Of a stretch of DNA of 64,000 nt, positions 47,101 through 59,537 are shown in pieces; positions within the stretch are counted from its first letter, which is position 1, and each line of letters opens with the position of its first letter. The translations under genes were made by a program, and so were the position numbers. The notes under the pieces were generated by a model. It searched no databases. It was not told where the DNA came from and saw only the letters and a program-made list of their open reading frames with translations. This DNA comes from Datura wrightii (Eukaryota > Streptophyta > Magnoliopsida > Solanales > Solanaceae), in contig JASDFA010000008.1 of NCBI GenBank assembly GCA_035772735.1, positions 2,772,501 through 2,836,500 on the forward strand, read 5' to 3'.

Positions 47101-47524
47101 ATAACTAGGCCTGATTAGTGCACTTGTGATCTATCCCAATACTTAGCTTGTAGAATTGATAAACTATGTTCATCCAAACGACTGATTCGCCCCAATTAGA
47201 TGACTATACTTAATCGTTGGGTTAGGTCTAATGAGCGAGTTCAATTAACCTTTATCAATAATTCCAAATTAACTTTTCCATGACCATAGCTCAAGTTATT
47301 CATTCATTTCAAGGCTTTGTTGTTCTTTTATTTTTCTAATTTCTAATTCTCTAAGTTCACTCCAGAAGAGACATCGGGCTAATCCTGACGTTGCGCACCG
47401 TTAAGAAACATTAAGCATGGAGAAAAGAACAATACAAGCATTCGTACTGGTTTAGAATCACTTTTTGTTAACATTAATTTGTTATTCCATTATGGTTCCC
47501 ACAACCCTAGTTGTGGAGGGTATA
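47101..47524 (-). repeat. Fragment of an older Athila-like LTR flanking C
   Basis: In reverse it contains the TTAATGTTTC...GATGTCTCTTC tract comparable to the middle of the Athila LTR at 7780-7840, and it runs up to the C insertion site GTTAT. The continuation of this LTR is the 185 bp array spacer on the other side of C. It is cut at 47524 by element D. Confidence 0.6.
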
Positions 47525-49654
47525 TGTCACGCCCCACGTTGGGAGGCATGACTGGCACCTGGTGCCCTACTAGGACCTGAACTGTTCAGTTGACTGAGCC
47601 TAAGCACCTCTAGTGCAGGGCTGACTCTAACTCTAAAATCAAGAAAACAATGGGCTATATAGCAGCTGTAAATACAACCCCCGGTTGACAAGGCCTATAG
47701 CCACCTGTGAGAATAAACAGCTAACCAGAGACAAACAAACATAGGAAGTCTTATGCGGGCCGACAAGGCCACCATGATACCTAGTTATAACTGGAAAGTA
47801 AAATCAGATGCTAAATTAAACTATGACCGACAAGGCCACCAATAAACAGCTAAACAGGGCCCTACACGGCCAACACACATAGTCTAAAACACATATGGGC
47901 CCCACACGGCCGATATCATCTAACCACAAGGAAGTAATGCAATCTGCAAGACTCTAGGAGTAATGAGATGGTCGGGACAAGGCCCCGACCTACCCATACT
48001 GTACAAACAAAAGAAATAAACCTCTATCACCCAAGCTTCGGAAGAAGGGAGCTGACAGCTCTGTATGGCTGACTGGAACTACGAGGGACCTACTCCTCGT
48101 CTATCTGCACCTGCAAGCAAGTAATGCAGCGCCCCAAAAGAGGGCGTCAGTACCACAGGTACTGAGTATGTAAAGCAGTAACTTTAAATAACTGAAAGTA
48201 AGGAATAGAACTGACAATAACTGAAGTAAAGAAAACGAACTGAAAATGACTGAAGTAGTGAAATCAGGGCTAAACATAACTGTAATAAGGAGGGTAGGGG
48301 TCATACCTGACAAACGAGGTGTCTTACTGTCTAACTATCAGTAACTAAAGCAAACATAAACCTTACCTGGCACCCATAAGCCGGAAGGTACAATTAGCAC
48401 AAAACAACCCACCTGGGCCCCCATTAGCCCTAGTGAGTACACCTCAATCTATATACCCCTATCCAGGTCATACTGAGTCAACTACTAGCTATAAGTGTCC
48501 TGCCGATCCCCTGGGTCTGCAACTGGGCCCGCTCGGCCCCTAACTGTAGCTGTGTATGAGTCTGGAGAACTCCTGATATCTACACCCCGGGCATAAACGC
48601 TCGGTAGGGGTGTGTATAAGCCAACCACGGCAATATGAGAATCTGGATCCCCATCTTCATCCCTTGCGGATGGCATGCCACTCCGTAGAGCGACGTAACT
48701 TCGCCCCTGGCGGGCGGCAACACAGCTATTAACCCTGGGGTGGTCACGGAAGCTATACAGGTATAATCCAGCCCAAAACAATACAATTTACGAATCTCAA
48801 CTAACAACAACAACTAGACATGATAGCATACTCCTGAGATGCTTTACCGGGATTCATACTGGACTACTATGCTGAAGAAACTAACTTGCCGAAAGAAAAT
48901 GCCTTAACATACCTCAATTGTCGGTTTCTGATTAACTGATAGGTTCCAATTAGTTTTCAATAGTTCTTCCCAACTGAAATCGTGTTACTGGAAAGATAGG
49001 ACTAGTTTTAACACTAAATTTGGCAAAAAGGAAAGCTTTATATATAATTACTAACTATATTCCAACTTTTGAAACACGGTCGAAACCTCGTTATTTCTTG
49101 AAAATCTAGAAGGGATAAATGCTTATTTTAAGCCTGGGATCGTATTGACACTAATTTGGAGCAATTTCAACAACTTTGGCTCGGCGGGACGACGATTCGC
49201 CTGGAGAATTTCACGAAACTAACTCCGTAGAAATGCTCTCTGCAACCTTATACTTCCATACCCGAAGTTAATTCAGATTTGGACGGCATTTAGTGGCGTA
49301 ATTGGATGAAAATTATAATCCCGCTTCGCTTCTAACTCTGCTGATCGAGTTTATTTGAGAAAATAACATGAAATCTAAGGGTGAGGCCTATATATACTTG
49401 AGGCAGCAGAAAAGGCAACGTGGCACTCTGCCCATCGCACTGATTCTGCTCCGTGCCACATTGGCTAACGCGGAGGAGCTGCTCCGTGCTACTTTGCAGC
49501 TCTGGCAGCTTGGTTCGGCCTCTTCCCGCGAAATCCCCACTTGGCACTCGTTTGGCCTTTCGTCGGGCCCTTTCCTCATATGTATGGCACTCTAAAACAC
49601 TTAACCAACATACGAATAGGACGACTAAATGTTAAAAACTTACGGGGTGTAACA
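47525..49654 (-). repeat. 3' LTR of element D
   Basis: 2,130 bp, from TGTCACGCCCCACG to ...GGGGTGTAACA on the plus strand. It matches 55038-57239 over nearly its whole length, with about 7% difference in the first ~240 bp by eye. CCGACAAGGCC words recur in U5. Upstream of the TATA box is a 40 bp palindromic module at 49453-49492. Confidence 0.9.
49389..49492 (-). promoter_or_regulatory. U3 module and TATA box of the D 3' LTR
   Basis: On the minus strand the module (49492 down to 49453) has words CACGGAG, CTCCGCGTT and TGTGGCAC. It aligns without gaps to the Athila module at 11995, about 29 of 40 bases identical. TATATATA follows at 49396-49389, 56 bp downstream. The same arrangement, slightly decayed, is in the 5' LTR (module 57158-57197). 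Confidence 0.6.
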
Positions 49655-49667
49655 TCCTCCCCCCTTT
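49655..49667 (-). promoter_or_regulatory. Polypurine tract of element D
   Basis: The minus strand reads AAAGGGGGGAGGA, ending at the LTR start TGTTACACC. Confidence 0.85.
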
Positions 49668-49934
49668 AAGAACATTTGTCCTCGAATGTTAACTTCTACT
49701 GTCAAGAACCTTAACCTTGCATTTACTTGTTCTGGAAAAATTTCGGCAGAGTCTCCCCTGCAATATGGACTATACAAAAATCCTAAAATGCAGAAAAGTC
49801 CAATACAGGTACTCCACACAATACTTGGCATTCATTTCACAATAGACTGAAGTCAACTACTCCACATATACATGTATATAATGCAACTTATGAAACAACA
49901 ACAACAACAACATACCTCTAGCTGCACAATCTGA

Positions 49935-52900
49935 CTAAGTCTGAAATAACTGAGGATATTTGGTTTTCATATCATCTTCTGCTTCCTAGGTCATCTCCTC
50001 TCAATTCTTATTTCGCCATAACACTTTAACGAAAGAAACATCTTTAGTTCTTAGCCTGCGGATCTGCCGATCTAGTATGGCTACTGGAGCTTCTTCATAC
50101 GCTAACTCCTCAGTGATTTGGACGTCTTTGACTGGGACAATCTGGGAGGGATCTCCTATACACTTCCTCAGCGTTGATACGTGAAAAACTGGGTGAACGG
50201 ATTCGAATTCTGGAGGTAAATCCAATTCATAAGCCACCTGGCCTATCCTTCGACGAATCTGATAAGGCCCAATAAACCTCGGGTTGGGTGAACGGATTCT
50301 AATTCTGGAGGTAAATCCAATTCATAAGCCACCTGGCCTATCCTTCGACGAATCTGATAAGGCCCAATAAACCTCGGGCTGAGCTTGCCTTTCTTACCAA
50401 ATCTCATCATACCCTTCATCGGTGAAAACTTCAGGAATACCCAGTCACCCACATTAAATTCTAGGTTTCTCCGCCGCACATCAGCATAATATTTCTGGCG
50501 ACTCTGAGCAGTCAGCAGACGTTCCCTGATAAGCTTTACTTTCTCTTCTGACTGATGAATAATATCTATCCCAATCAATGTCGATTCTCCTACCTCAAAC
50601 CAACCAGCTGGAGACCTACACTTCCGTCCATATAATGCTTCATAAGGCGCCATCTGAATTGTTGAATGATAACTATTATTATAGGAAAATTCAATAAGCA
50701 GTAGATGTTCATCCCAGCTACCTCCAAAATCTAGCACACATGCTCGTAACATATCCTCGAGCGTCTAGATTGTATGTTCTGCCTGCACGTCTGTCTGAGC
50801 ATGGAAGGTTTTGCTCAGGTTAACCTGCATTCCCAGGCCCCTCTGAAAAAAGATTACCAAAACTTAGTTGTATACGGCGCCCCTCTCTCAGAGATAATTG
50901 ACAATGGAACACCATTCAGTCAGACTAATTCCCTAATATACAGCTTAGCATAATCTTCAGCTGAAAAGGTAGCCCTTACTGGCAGAAAGTGAGCTAATTT
51001 TTTCAACTTGTCAACAACTACCCAGATAGAATAATATTTACGCCTGGTACGAGGTAACACTACTACAAAATCCATATTAACTGTCTCCATTTTCCATAAA
51101 TGCACGCCTATATCCTGTGTCAGTCCACCTGGTTTCTGATGTTCAGCTTTCACCTGTTGGCGATTAGGACATTGAGCTACGAATTCTGCTATCCCCTTTT
51201 TCATTACCGGCCACCAGTAAATCTCTTTTACATCATGGTACATCTTTGTCGAACCTGGATGGAGAGAGTAACAGGCATAGTGTACCTCGCCCATAATTTG
51301 CTGGTGAAGCCCTGCCACGTCTGGAACACAGTGGCGATCCCTATATCTCAAAACTCCATCCTTGGTTACCTGGAAATCAGTCACTTCCCCTCGCTGGACC
51401 CTATTTCTGAGCTGAACCAGGCTAGGATCTTCATACTGCCGTTCTTTCACTTTCACAACCATTGATGACACTGCGGTATTCTGGATTACCGCTCCATTGT
51501 CTCCTGATTCTACTATATGAACGGCTAAACTGGCTAGCTGATGTAATTCTCGGGCTAATTCCTATTGCTCGGGCTATAAATATGCCAGGCTTCCTATGGA
51601 TTTGCGGCTAAGGGCATCTGCTACAACATTGGCCCTTCCTGGGTGATATAAAATATTCACATCATAATCCCTTAACAGCTCCAACCAGCGACGCTGCCGC
51701 AGATTCAACTCTTTCTGGGTGAAAATATACTGCATGCTTTTGTGATCAGTGAAAATATCTACGTGGATGCCATACAGGTAATGTATCCATATTTTCAAGG
51801 CATGAAACACTGCGGCTAACTCCAGGTCATGGGTAGGGTAGTTTTCTCATGCTTCCTTAGCTGCCTGGAAGCATAGGCAATCACCTTACCATGTTGTATC
51901 AAAACACATCCTAACCCAACACCCGAAGCATCACAATAGACTGCATAACCCTCTGTTCCTTCTAGCAACGCTAGCACAGGTGCCGATGTAAATTTGTCTT
52001 TCAGTTCTTGAAAGCTCTGCTCACATGCCTCAGTCCAATGGAATTTTGTTGCCTTCTGCGTCAGTTTGGTTAAAGGTGCTGCTAAAGTGGAAAATCCTTC
52101 CAAGAACCTTCTGTAATACCAGACTAACCCTAGGAAACTACATACCTCAGTCGGAGTGGTAGGTCTAGGCCATGTTTTCACTGCCTCTATTTTCTGCGTA
52201 TCTACCTGTATACCAGCATCTGACACAATATGGCCCAAGAAGGCTACTAAATTCAGCCAAAATTCACATTTAGAAAATTTTGCAAATAGCTGGCGATCTC
52301 TAAGAATTTGGAGCACTGTCCATAGATGATCTTGGTGATCTGCCTCTGAGCGGGAATACAGCAGAATGTCATCAATAAATACTATCACGAACAAGTCCAG
52401 GTATGATCTGAAAATGTTGTTCATCAGATCCATAAGCACTGCTTGGGCATTTGTCAGTCCGAAGGACATGACTAGAAATTCAAAGTGGCCATATCTGGTC
52501 CTGAAGACAGTCTTTGGAATATCTCTTTCATGAACCCAGACCTGATGATATCCTAACCTTAAGTCAATATTTGATAAATACCTCACTCCCTATAACTGAT
52601 CAAATAGGTAGTCTATTTTGGGAAGCGGGTACTTATTCTTGATAGTGACTTTATTCAGTTGCCGATAATCTACACACATAAGGAGGAAGTCGTCCTTCTT
52701 CCTCACGAACAGAACTGGCGCACCCTAGGGTGAAGTACTCGGCCTGAAAAAGCCCTTGTCTAGCAAATCCTTCAATTGTTCCTTTAGTTCCCTGAGTTCA
52801 GCAGGAGCCATCCGATATGGAGGAATTGATATAGGCTGAGTGTTTGGTAATAGATCGATTGCAAAATCAACTTCCCTTTTTGGGTGAATACTAGGAAGCT

Positions 52901-54803
52901 CATCTTGAAATACATCGGGAAATTCACTAACCACTGTAATAGAATGAAGGGTCGGAGGCTCTGCCCGAACATCCTGAACTCTAACAATATAATAAATGCA
53001 CCCTTTTGCTATCAATTTCCTCGCCCGAAGATAGGAAATAAACCTACCTTTTGGCGTGGCTGTACTACCTTTCCACTACCGTACTTCCTCTCCTGGAAAG
53101 TGGAATCGTACAATCTTGGTCCAACACTCAACATTGGCATAGCATGGAGCTAGCCAATCCATACCCATAATAGCATCAAAATCAACCATTTCTAGTTCTA
53201 TCAAATCTGTCGTAGTCTGACGACTAGCAATCTCTACTATACACCCCCGATAGACCCTTCTGGCTATAATAGAGTCACAACAAGTGTAGACACTGAGAAA
53301 GCTCGCTGAAGCAATTCTGGCATAATACTAAACTTCCGAGCCACTGACCGTGTAACATAGGACAAGGTGGATCCTGGATCTATCAACACATAAGCAGGAT
53401 AAGAGCAAATGTTCAGTATACCTATCACAACATCTGGTGACAACTCTAACTCCCGTCGCCCCGGTAGTGCATAAGTACGGTTTGGTCCGGCACCTAAACT
53501 GGAGGCCCCTTATCTGCCTCGGCCTCTGTCGGCTGAAACTGAGGGCCTATGCCCTGCCGGGGATACTGGAGCTCGTGATCCTGCCGAGGACCTATCCTGT
53601 CGATCCCGGTCACCCTGACCCCTAGCTGGACAATTCCTCATCTTGTGACCCTCTTGTCCACAAATGTAGCATGCTGTGGAACCATACCTGCATGCTCCAG
53701 AGTGGCGTCGACTGCTAATAGGGAAAAGTGGTATTGTAAACCCACTCTGCTCCACTCCCCTCTGCTGCTGTGAACCTACAGCTCGTGAACCTTCGTCGGG
53801 CTCTGCCGCCCTCGGCGACTAGACTTTCTTCTCTATCGCTACGTGGAGGCGGGGGTCTAGGCGGCCTATCTAATAACCATGGCCTAGTTCCTCCCCGGGA
53901 CTCCTCCTATAATTCACCCGGTCTGTCCCTGCGGTGCTGCTCCTGACTTGTCCTCCTAATCTCCCGTTGCCGCTGTCTGATACCCTCAATATTCTGAGCA
54001 AAAGCCTGCATATAGGCGATATCCATATACTTTCGTAGTGTGGCTGTGATGCAGGTCTCAACATATTCTGGGTTCAGTCCCATAATAAAGCGGTGTACCC
54101 TGGCTGGTATTGTGTCCACAAAGGCTGGCGTATATCGAGCCAAGGAATCAAATCGTATGGCATATTCCCAAACACTCATCAATCCCTGCTCCAAGTGTAG
54201 GAACTGATCAACCTGGGCCTGTCGAATCTCCCACAGTAGGTAATGATTCAAGAAAGCCTCAGAGAAGTTGGGCCAAGTCAGAGGGTAAACATCTCTCCCT
54301 CGAGACCTCTCCCAACTCTCATACCACAGTATGGCGATGTCCCGTAGCCGTAATACCGCCAACTCAATCGACTCTGTGGGTGTAGCATGCATCACCTTGA
54401 AAATCCTCTGCATCTGGTCTAAGAAGTCCTGAGGGTCCTCGGTCCGATCTGTCCCTGTGAATTTCAGGGGACTTAGTGCTAGGAACTCTTGGACCCTCGA
54501 GATACCAAGCCCTCCTACAGATTCTGCAACTGTAGGTGGCACTAGCTGGCGCTGAGCAGCCATCATCTGTCCTAGCATAACCACCGCGCTCTTGACCTCC
54601 TGTTCGGATGGTACAGGTATAGAAACTGTCGGAGGCGGTGCCGTCACACCGGCCATACCAAGCAGCACCTGACATGGTGGAGACTGCTGGGGAGGTCGAG
54701 ATGATACCTCCGTATCGTCCTCAAATCGGGCCAATTCTGACCGAGGCTGAGGTACCCTACTGGTACCCTCTTCTGCTGCGACATCTAACCTCCTGCCTGT
54801 CAT
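49935..54803 (-). pseudogene. gag-pol: Chromovirus D gag-pol
   Basis: Gag runs from ATG 54801-54803 (MTGRR) to a stop at 53907, about 298 intact codons, including the capsid-like stretch ILWYESWERSRG. The longer open frame upstream lacks similarity, so I take this ATG. An intact knuckle CYICGQEGHKMRNC lies near 53,650 in another frame. Protease keeps IDPGSTLSYVT near 53,375. The pre-RT linker is at 52,725-53,015. RT and RNase H span 51,816-52,586 with F-I-D-D at 52368-52379, then a frameshift near 51,840. Integrase (50,920-51,471) has CPNRQQ in place of CPNCQQ, a TAG at 50920, and the second catalytic Asp replaced by Glu (codon 50887-50889). A 95 bp tandem duplication (50191-50380) breaks the tail. 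The chromodomain has two stops. Gag is far better kept than integrase. Confidence 0.9.
50191..50380. repeat. 95 bp tandem duplication in the integrase tail of D
   Basis: 50191-50285 and 50286-50380 differ at about two bases. The unit is not a multiple of three and shifts the frame in the GPY-like region. Confidence 0.95.
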
Positions 54804-55022
54804 AGGGTGTCGCTGGTCCGATATTTCTCTGTAAACAAAAGAGTATAATGAGCTTAGGGACTCAATCCTATATTGTACTGCTCTATAGCACGACTGAATA
54901 AGAAGAAAGAGTAACCATCCTATCATGCCTTGCAGCCTCCTACCTATAGTATGTGATGCACAACACATCCATAGACAAGACTCTACTTAGCATGGCTTGC
55001 AGACTCCTTGGGATACGACCTG

Positions 55023-55033
55023 CTCTAATACCA
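55023..55033 (-). promoter_or_regulatory. Primer binding site of element D
   Basis: The minus strand reads TGGTATTAGAG, one change from the initiator tRNA-Met site, four bases from the LTR edge at 55038. Confidence 0.78.
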
Positions 55034-55037
55034 AGTT

Positions 55038-57239
55038 TGTCACGCCCCACCTTGAGAGGCATGACTGGCACCTGGTGCCCTACTAGGACCTAAACTGTTC
55101 AGCTGACTGAGCCTATGCACTCTGGTTCAGGGATGACTCTAACTCTAGAATCAAGAAAACAACGGGCTATATAGCAGCTGTAAATACAACCGCCGGCCGA
55201 CAAGGCCTATAGCAACCTGTGAGAATAAACAGCTAACCAGAGACAAACAAACATAGGGAGTCCTATGCGGGCCGACAAGGCCACCATGATATCTAGTTAT
55301 AACTGAAAAGTAAAATTAGATGCTAAACTAAACTATGACCGACAAGGCCACCAATGAACAGCTAAATAGGGCCCCACACAGCCAACACACATAGTCTAAA
55401 ATACATATGGGCCCCACATGGCCGATATCATCTAACCAGAAGGAATTAATGCAATCTGCAAGCCTCTAGGAGTAATGAGATGGTCGGGACCTACCCATAC
55501 TGTACAAACAAAAGAAATAAACCTCTATCACCCAAGCTCCGGAAGAAGGGAGCTGACGGCTCTGTACGGTTGACTAGAACTACGAGGGACCTGCTCTTCG
55601 TCTATCTGCACCTGCAGGTAAGTAATGCAGCGTCCCAAAAGAGGGCGTCAGTACCACAGGTACTGAGTATGTAAAGCAGTAACTTTAAATAACTGAAAGT
55701 AATGAAATAGAACTGACAATAACTAAAGTAAAGAAAAAGGACTGAAAATGACTGAAGTAGTGAAATTAGGGCTAAAAATAACTGTAATAAGGAGGGTAGG
55801 GGTCATACCTGACAAACGAGGCGTCTTACTGTCTAACTATGAGTAACTAAAGCAAACATAAACCTTACCTGGCCCCCATAAGCCGGAAGATACAATCATC
55901 ACAGAACAACCCACCTGGGCCTCCATTAGCCCTAGTGAGTACACCTCAATCTATATACCCTTATCCAAGTCATACTGAGTAAACTACCAGCTATAAGCGT
56001 CCTGCCGATCCCCTGGGTCTGTAACTGGGCCCGCTCGGCCCCTAACTATAGCTGTGTCTGAGTTCGGAGGACTCTTGATATCTACACCCCGGGCATAAAT
56101 GCTCGGCGGGGGTGTGTATAAGGCCAACCACGGCAATATGAGTATCTGGATCCCCATCTTCATCCCTTGCGGACGGCATGCCGCTCCGTAGAGCGATGTA
56201 TCCTCGCCCTTGGCAGGCGGCGACACAGCTATTAACTCTGGGTTGGTCACGAAAGCTATACAGGTATAATCCAGCCCAAAACAATACAATTTACGAGTTT
56301 TCAACTGACAACAACAACTAGACATGCTAGCATACTCCTGACATGCTTTACCGAGATTCATACTGGACTATTATGCTAAAGAAACTAACTTGCCGAAACA
56401 AAATGCCTTAACATACCTCGATTACTAGTTTTTGATTAACTTATAGGTTCCAATTAGTATTCAATAACTCTTCCTAACTGAAATCGTGTTACTGGAAATA
56501 TAGGACTAGTTTTAACACTAAATTTGGCAAAAAGGAAAACTTTATATATAAAATATTAACCATATTCCAACTTTACGGAACACGGTCTAAACCTCCTTAT
56601 TTCTCAAAAATTTAGAAGGGAGAAATGCTTACTTTAAGCCTGGGATCATGTTGACACTAGTTTGGAGCAATTTCAACAACTTTGGCTCGGGGGGACGACG
56701 ATTCGCCGGGCGAATTTCACGAAACTAACTTCGTAGAAATGCTCCTTGCAGACTTATACTTCGATACTCGAAGTTAATTTGTATTTGGACGGCGTTTAAC
56801 AGCATAATCGGTTGAAAATTATAATTCCCCTTCGCTTCTAACTCCCGTGCAACCAAAGTAGCCCTTACTATACAAGGGGGGCGGAGCGCTAAGAAAGAGA
56901 AAGTGTTATCACTATACCAAATGAAGTAGTGGCTAGCACACTAAGCTAAGATCAACCAATGTTCGAACGCGGAGCCTTTCTTTCTCGGTCGTCTGTCTTA
57001 ATAAGTGGATTCCGATTCATGCAGTCCTTCTCTGCTGCATTGGTCTTGGTCGAGTTTATTTGAGAAAATAAAATGAAATCTAAGGGTGAGGCCTATATAT
57101 ACATGAGGCAGCAGAAGGGGCAACGTGGCACTCTTCCCATCGCGCTGATTCTGCTCCTTGCCACATTGACTAACGCGGAGGAGTTGCTCCGTGCCACTTT
57201 GCCCCTCTGGTAGATTGGTTCGGCCTCCTCCCGCGAAAT
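55038..57239 (-). repeat. 5' LTR of element D, truncated and carrying an insert
   Basis: Collinear with 47525-49654 from TGTCACGCCCCACC up to CCCGCGAAATCC at about 57,239. There the last ~115 bp (the true LTR start) are missing and another LTR begins. A foreign 205 bp stretch sits at 56845-57049. A 3' LTR phrase GACAAGGCCCC is lost near 55,482. Confidence 0.85.
56845..57049. other. 205 bp insert in the D 5' LTR, origin unknown, possibly organellar
   Basis: Both sides match the 3' LTR (CTTCTAACTC left, TCGAGTTTATTTGAG right), where only about six bases stand in its place. It is not related to any other repeat in the window. Composition and style (AAGGGGGGCGGAGCGC, CTTTCTTTCTCGGTCG) remind me of plant mitochondrial intergenic DNA, but I cannot confirm this. 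There is no target-site duplication or terminal repeat. Filler DNA at a repaired break is a reasonable reading. Confidence 0.5.
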
Positions 57240-59537
57240 CCGGGTCATGGTTAGTACCAAAGAACCATTGTATGAGCCGTTAAAGCTTAGTCGATCTTTC
57301 CCTTAGAGAAACAAGGGGCGGAAACAACGGCCCATCGAAGATTCCAATGAGTCGTTGGTTCACACTCATTGCCAGGAGCAGTGGCCCAGACGGGCTGACA
57401 AAACAGGCCGTTGGATCTTCCAACGGACCATTGTATCGGTCGTTTTTTGGAGGCCCAGTACCTCAACCCGATTCAACGAGAGGTACCTAAGTACAATATG
57501 TCCAGCCTCGTAGATCCAATCCATGAGGGCTTCCAACGGACCATTGTTTGAATCAACTACCCGTTTTGAGGCTCGTCGTTCGGCATCGGGCAGTTTTCAG
57601 TTCTCTCTGCTGGAGGTATTTTACTACTTTCTTGGCTCCTTAGTATTGAAACCCCGTCATTTTGGGTTTGTATAGGAGGGAATTAAAGGTATAACGACCC
57701 TTTCCATTCATTCCTCTAAATTCCCTCAGGAACAGAACGTAAGAACTTCTCAGAAAGCATAGAGCAGGAGCAAGGGTTTGACATTCTTCTCAATTTTTCT
57801 CAGGGATTTTTCACCAGGATTTCTTCTAGAGGTATGTGGGAATTCAGCAAGGAGATTGTTCTCCCCTTGCATCCCCCAAAACTCTCTCTTTGTTAACTTT
57901 CAGTCCTAGCCCTGAGTTTGCAAATTTGAAGATATTGTTATCGTTCTTTGATTAAATCATGTGGAATCCTATCCTATGTTAATTGTAGCTATTTTCCACC
58001 AGTTTGTAACAAAAATGATGCTTGTTCCAGTGAATTAGAAATTTAGCCCTAGCACTTGAAAAGTTAGAAACTAGAATCCTGTTTAATCATTGAATTCTTG
58101 AGAATTGCTTGCATTTTTCAGAGTTAGGGGCTCCTATAATAATTGTATGTGTTAGAAACTCAGTTACATGTATGTTAGTCAGATTCATTCAGAAAGTCTA
58201 TATACTCTGTGGCACTCAGAATTGTCGGTCTAGCCTCAGTCTGATTTTAGCAGACCTCCGGGTTAACCAGAATAATGTCAACTGATCAGTTTGACTATAG
58301 AATTTCTCAACGTGTCAGTGGTGCCTCTCAGTTATCAGAATCAGAATCAGATTATAGTTTATTGCTCCATTAGGCGGTCATGACATTTCATCTATATACA
58401 TTTATAGCTCTGACCAGCCTTAGGACCCCAGTTAAGTTTACAGTATATTCTTAGACGGTTACGATGCTTCCAGATAAGCAACTCTGACCAGTCTAGAACT
58501 CAGTTTCAAAATTTGGTACGATAAGACTCTCAGGGTACTTTTAGTTATATGTCCCTAACTAGTCTTGACCCCAGTTTCGAGCTATCAACCTAGTAGTTTA
58601 GTATAGGTTTCTAGTGGGAGTAGGACTTAGCACCGAGCGGACCATGGTTCCAGCGTACCCAGGTTCCCAAAACTACGTTGCTAGTGTAGGTTACAGTTAC
58701 AAATTATTGGCATAATTGGCCCCAGACTTTTTTGATCACCCAGTTCATGCCTGTATACCCTGGTACGGTATATTAGGTCCTACCGGTGGGGTGTATACAT
58801 CGGACTCCACGTCTAGCTCATGTGGTTATATGCCGGTTATAGACTCTCCCACTAGTCAGTCCAGTCTAGTTTTAGAATAGGCAGCTAAGTTCAGTTTCAG
58901 CTCTATCAGCTTAGCTCAGTTTAGTACGGTATCTCAGACTTAGAACTTTCAAACTTAGGACATATCTTTGACCACCAGACAGGGTCATCTTGACCATTAC
59001 AGCTTACTTTAGATTGTTCAGTTCAATTTATCAGTTGGTCACTGCATGTCATCTTAGTTCAGTCATCTATATATTTATCATTATGCTTCTCTCACTTTCT
59101 CAGTACATTCAAAGTACTGACGCATACTTTTACGTTGTATCATTTCATGATACAGCCGCAGGTTCTCAGACCCAGCGTCGTTAGCCAATTCGTTCAGATC
59201 TCTCTATCAGCAGCAGCAGTGTGAGTCCTCATATTTCGAGGGCGTTATTTCATTCATTTCAATTTTCATTATCATTTCAGTTAGACTTAGAGTTAGCTGG
59301 GGGCTTGTCCCAGCAACTTCTCAGTTAGATGGCTTTCAGACATAGACTTGATTTCATATTCTCAGATATTTTAAATCTCTATGTTTAGTTTTTAATTTTC
59401 ATAAATGTTATTATATATTATTTCAAAACCTCCGCTATGAATGTTTTACTCAGAATACCAATGTATAATAGACCAAGGGTTGACTTGGGTTACTTGTGAC
59501 TCCAAATACCGTATTTCGTCCAGGGTGTAGACTCGGA
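57240..59537 (+). repeat. Chromovirus-type LTR, plus orientation, both ends clipped
   Basis: About 2.3 kb. The U3 block at 57,260-57,560 repeats TCCAACGGACCATTGT (57418 and 57534) and GTCGTTGG words. The body matches, in reverse, the right part of the chimeric LTR (for example ACATCGGACTCCACGT). The U5 end (TTGACTTGGGTTACTTGTGACTCC ... GTAGACTCGG) matches in reverse the B LTR edge at 27,440-27,500. The expected TGTAACACC start and GTCATGACA end are missing. No polypurine tract or primer binding site adjoins it. It may be a clipped solo LTR. Confidence 0.7.

Noticed and set aside
48485..48813. Minus-strand frames of 98 and 77 codons in the D 3' LTR, with counterparts at 55984-56361
   Set aside because: Both LTRs share them by descent; different lengths and frames in the two copies, no recognised domain.
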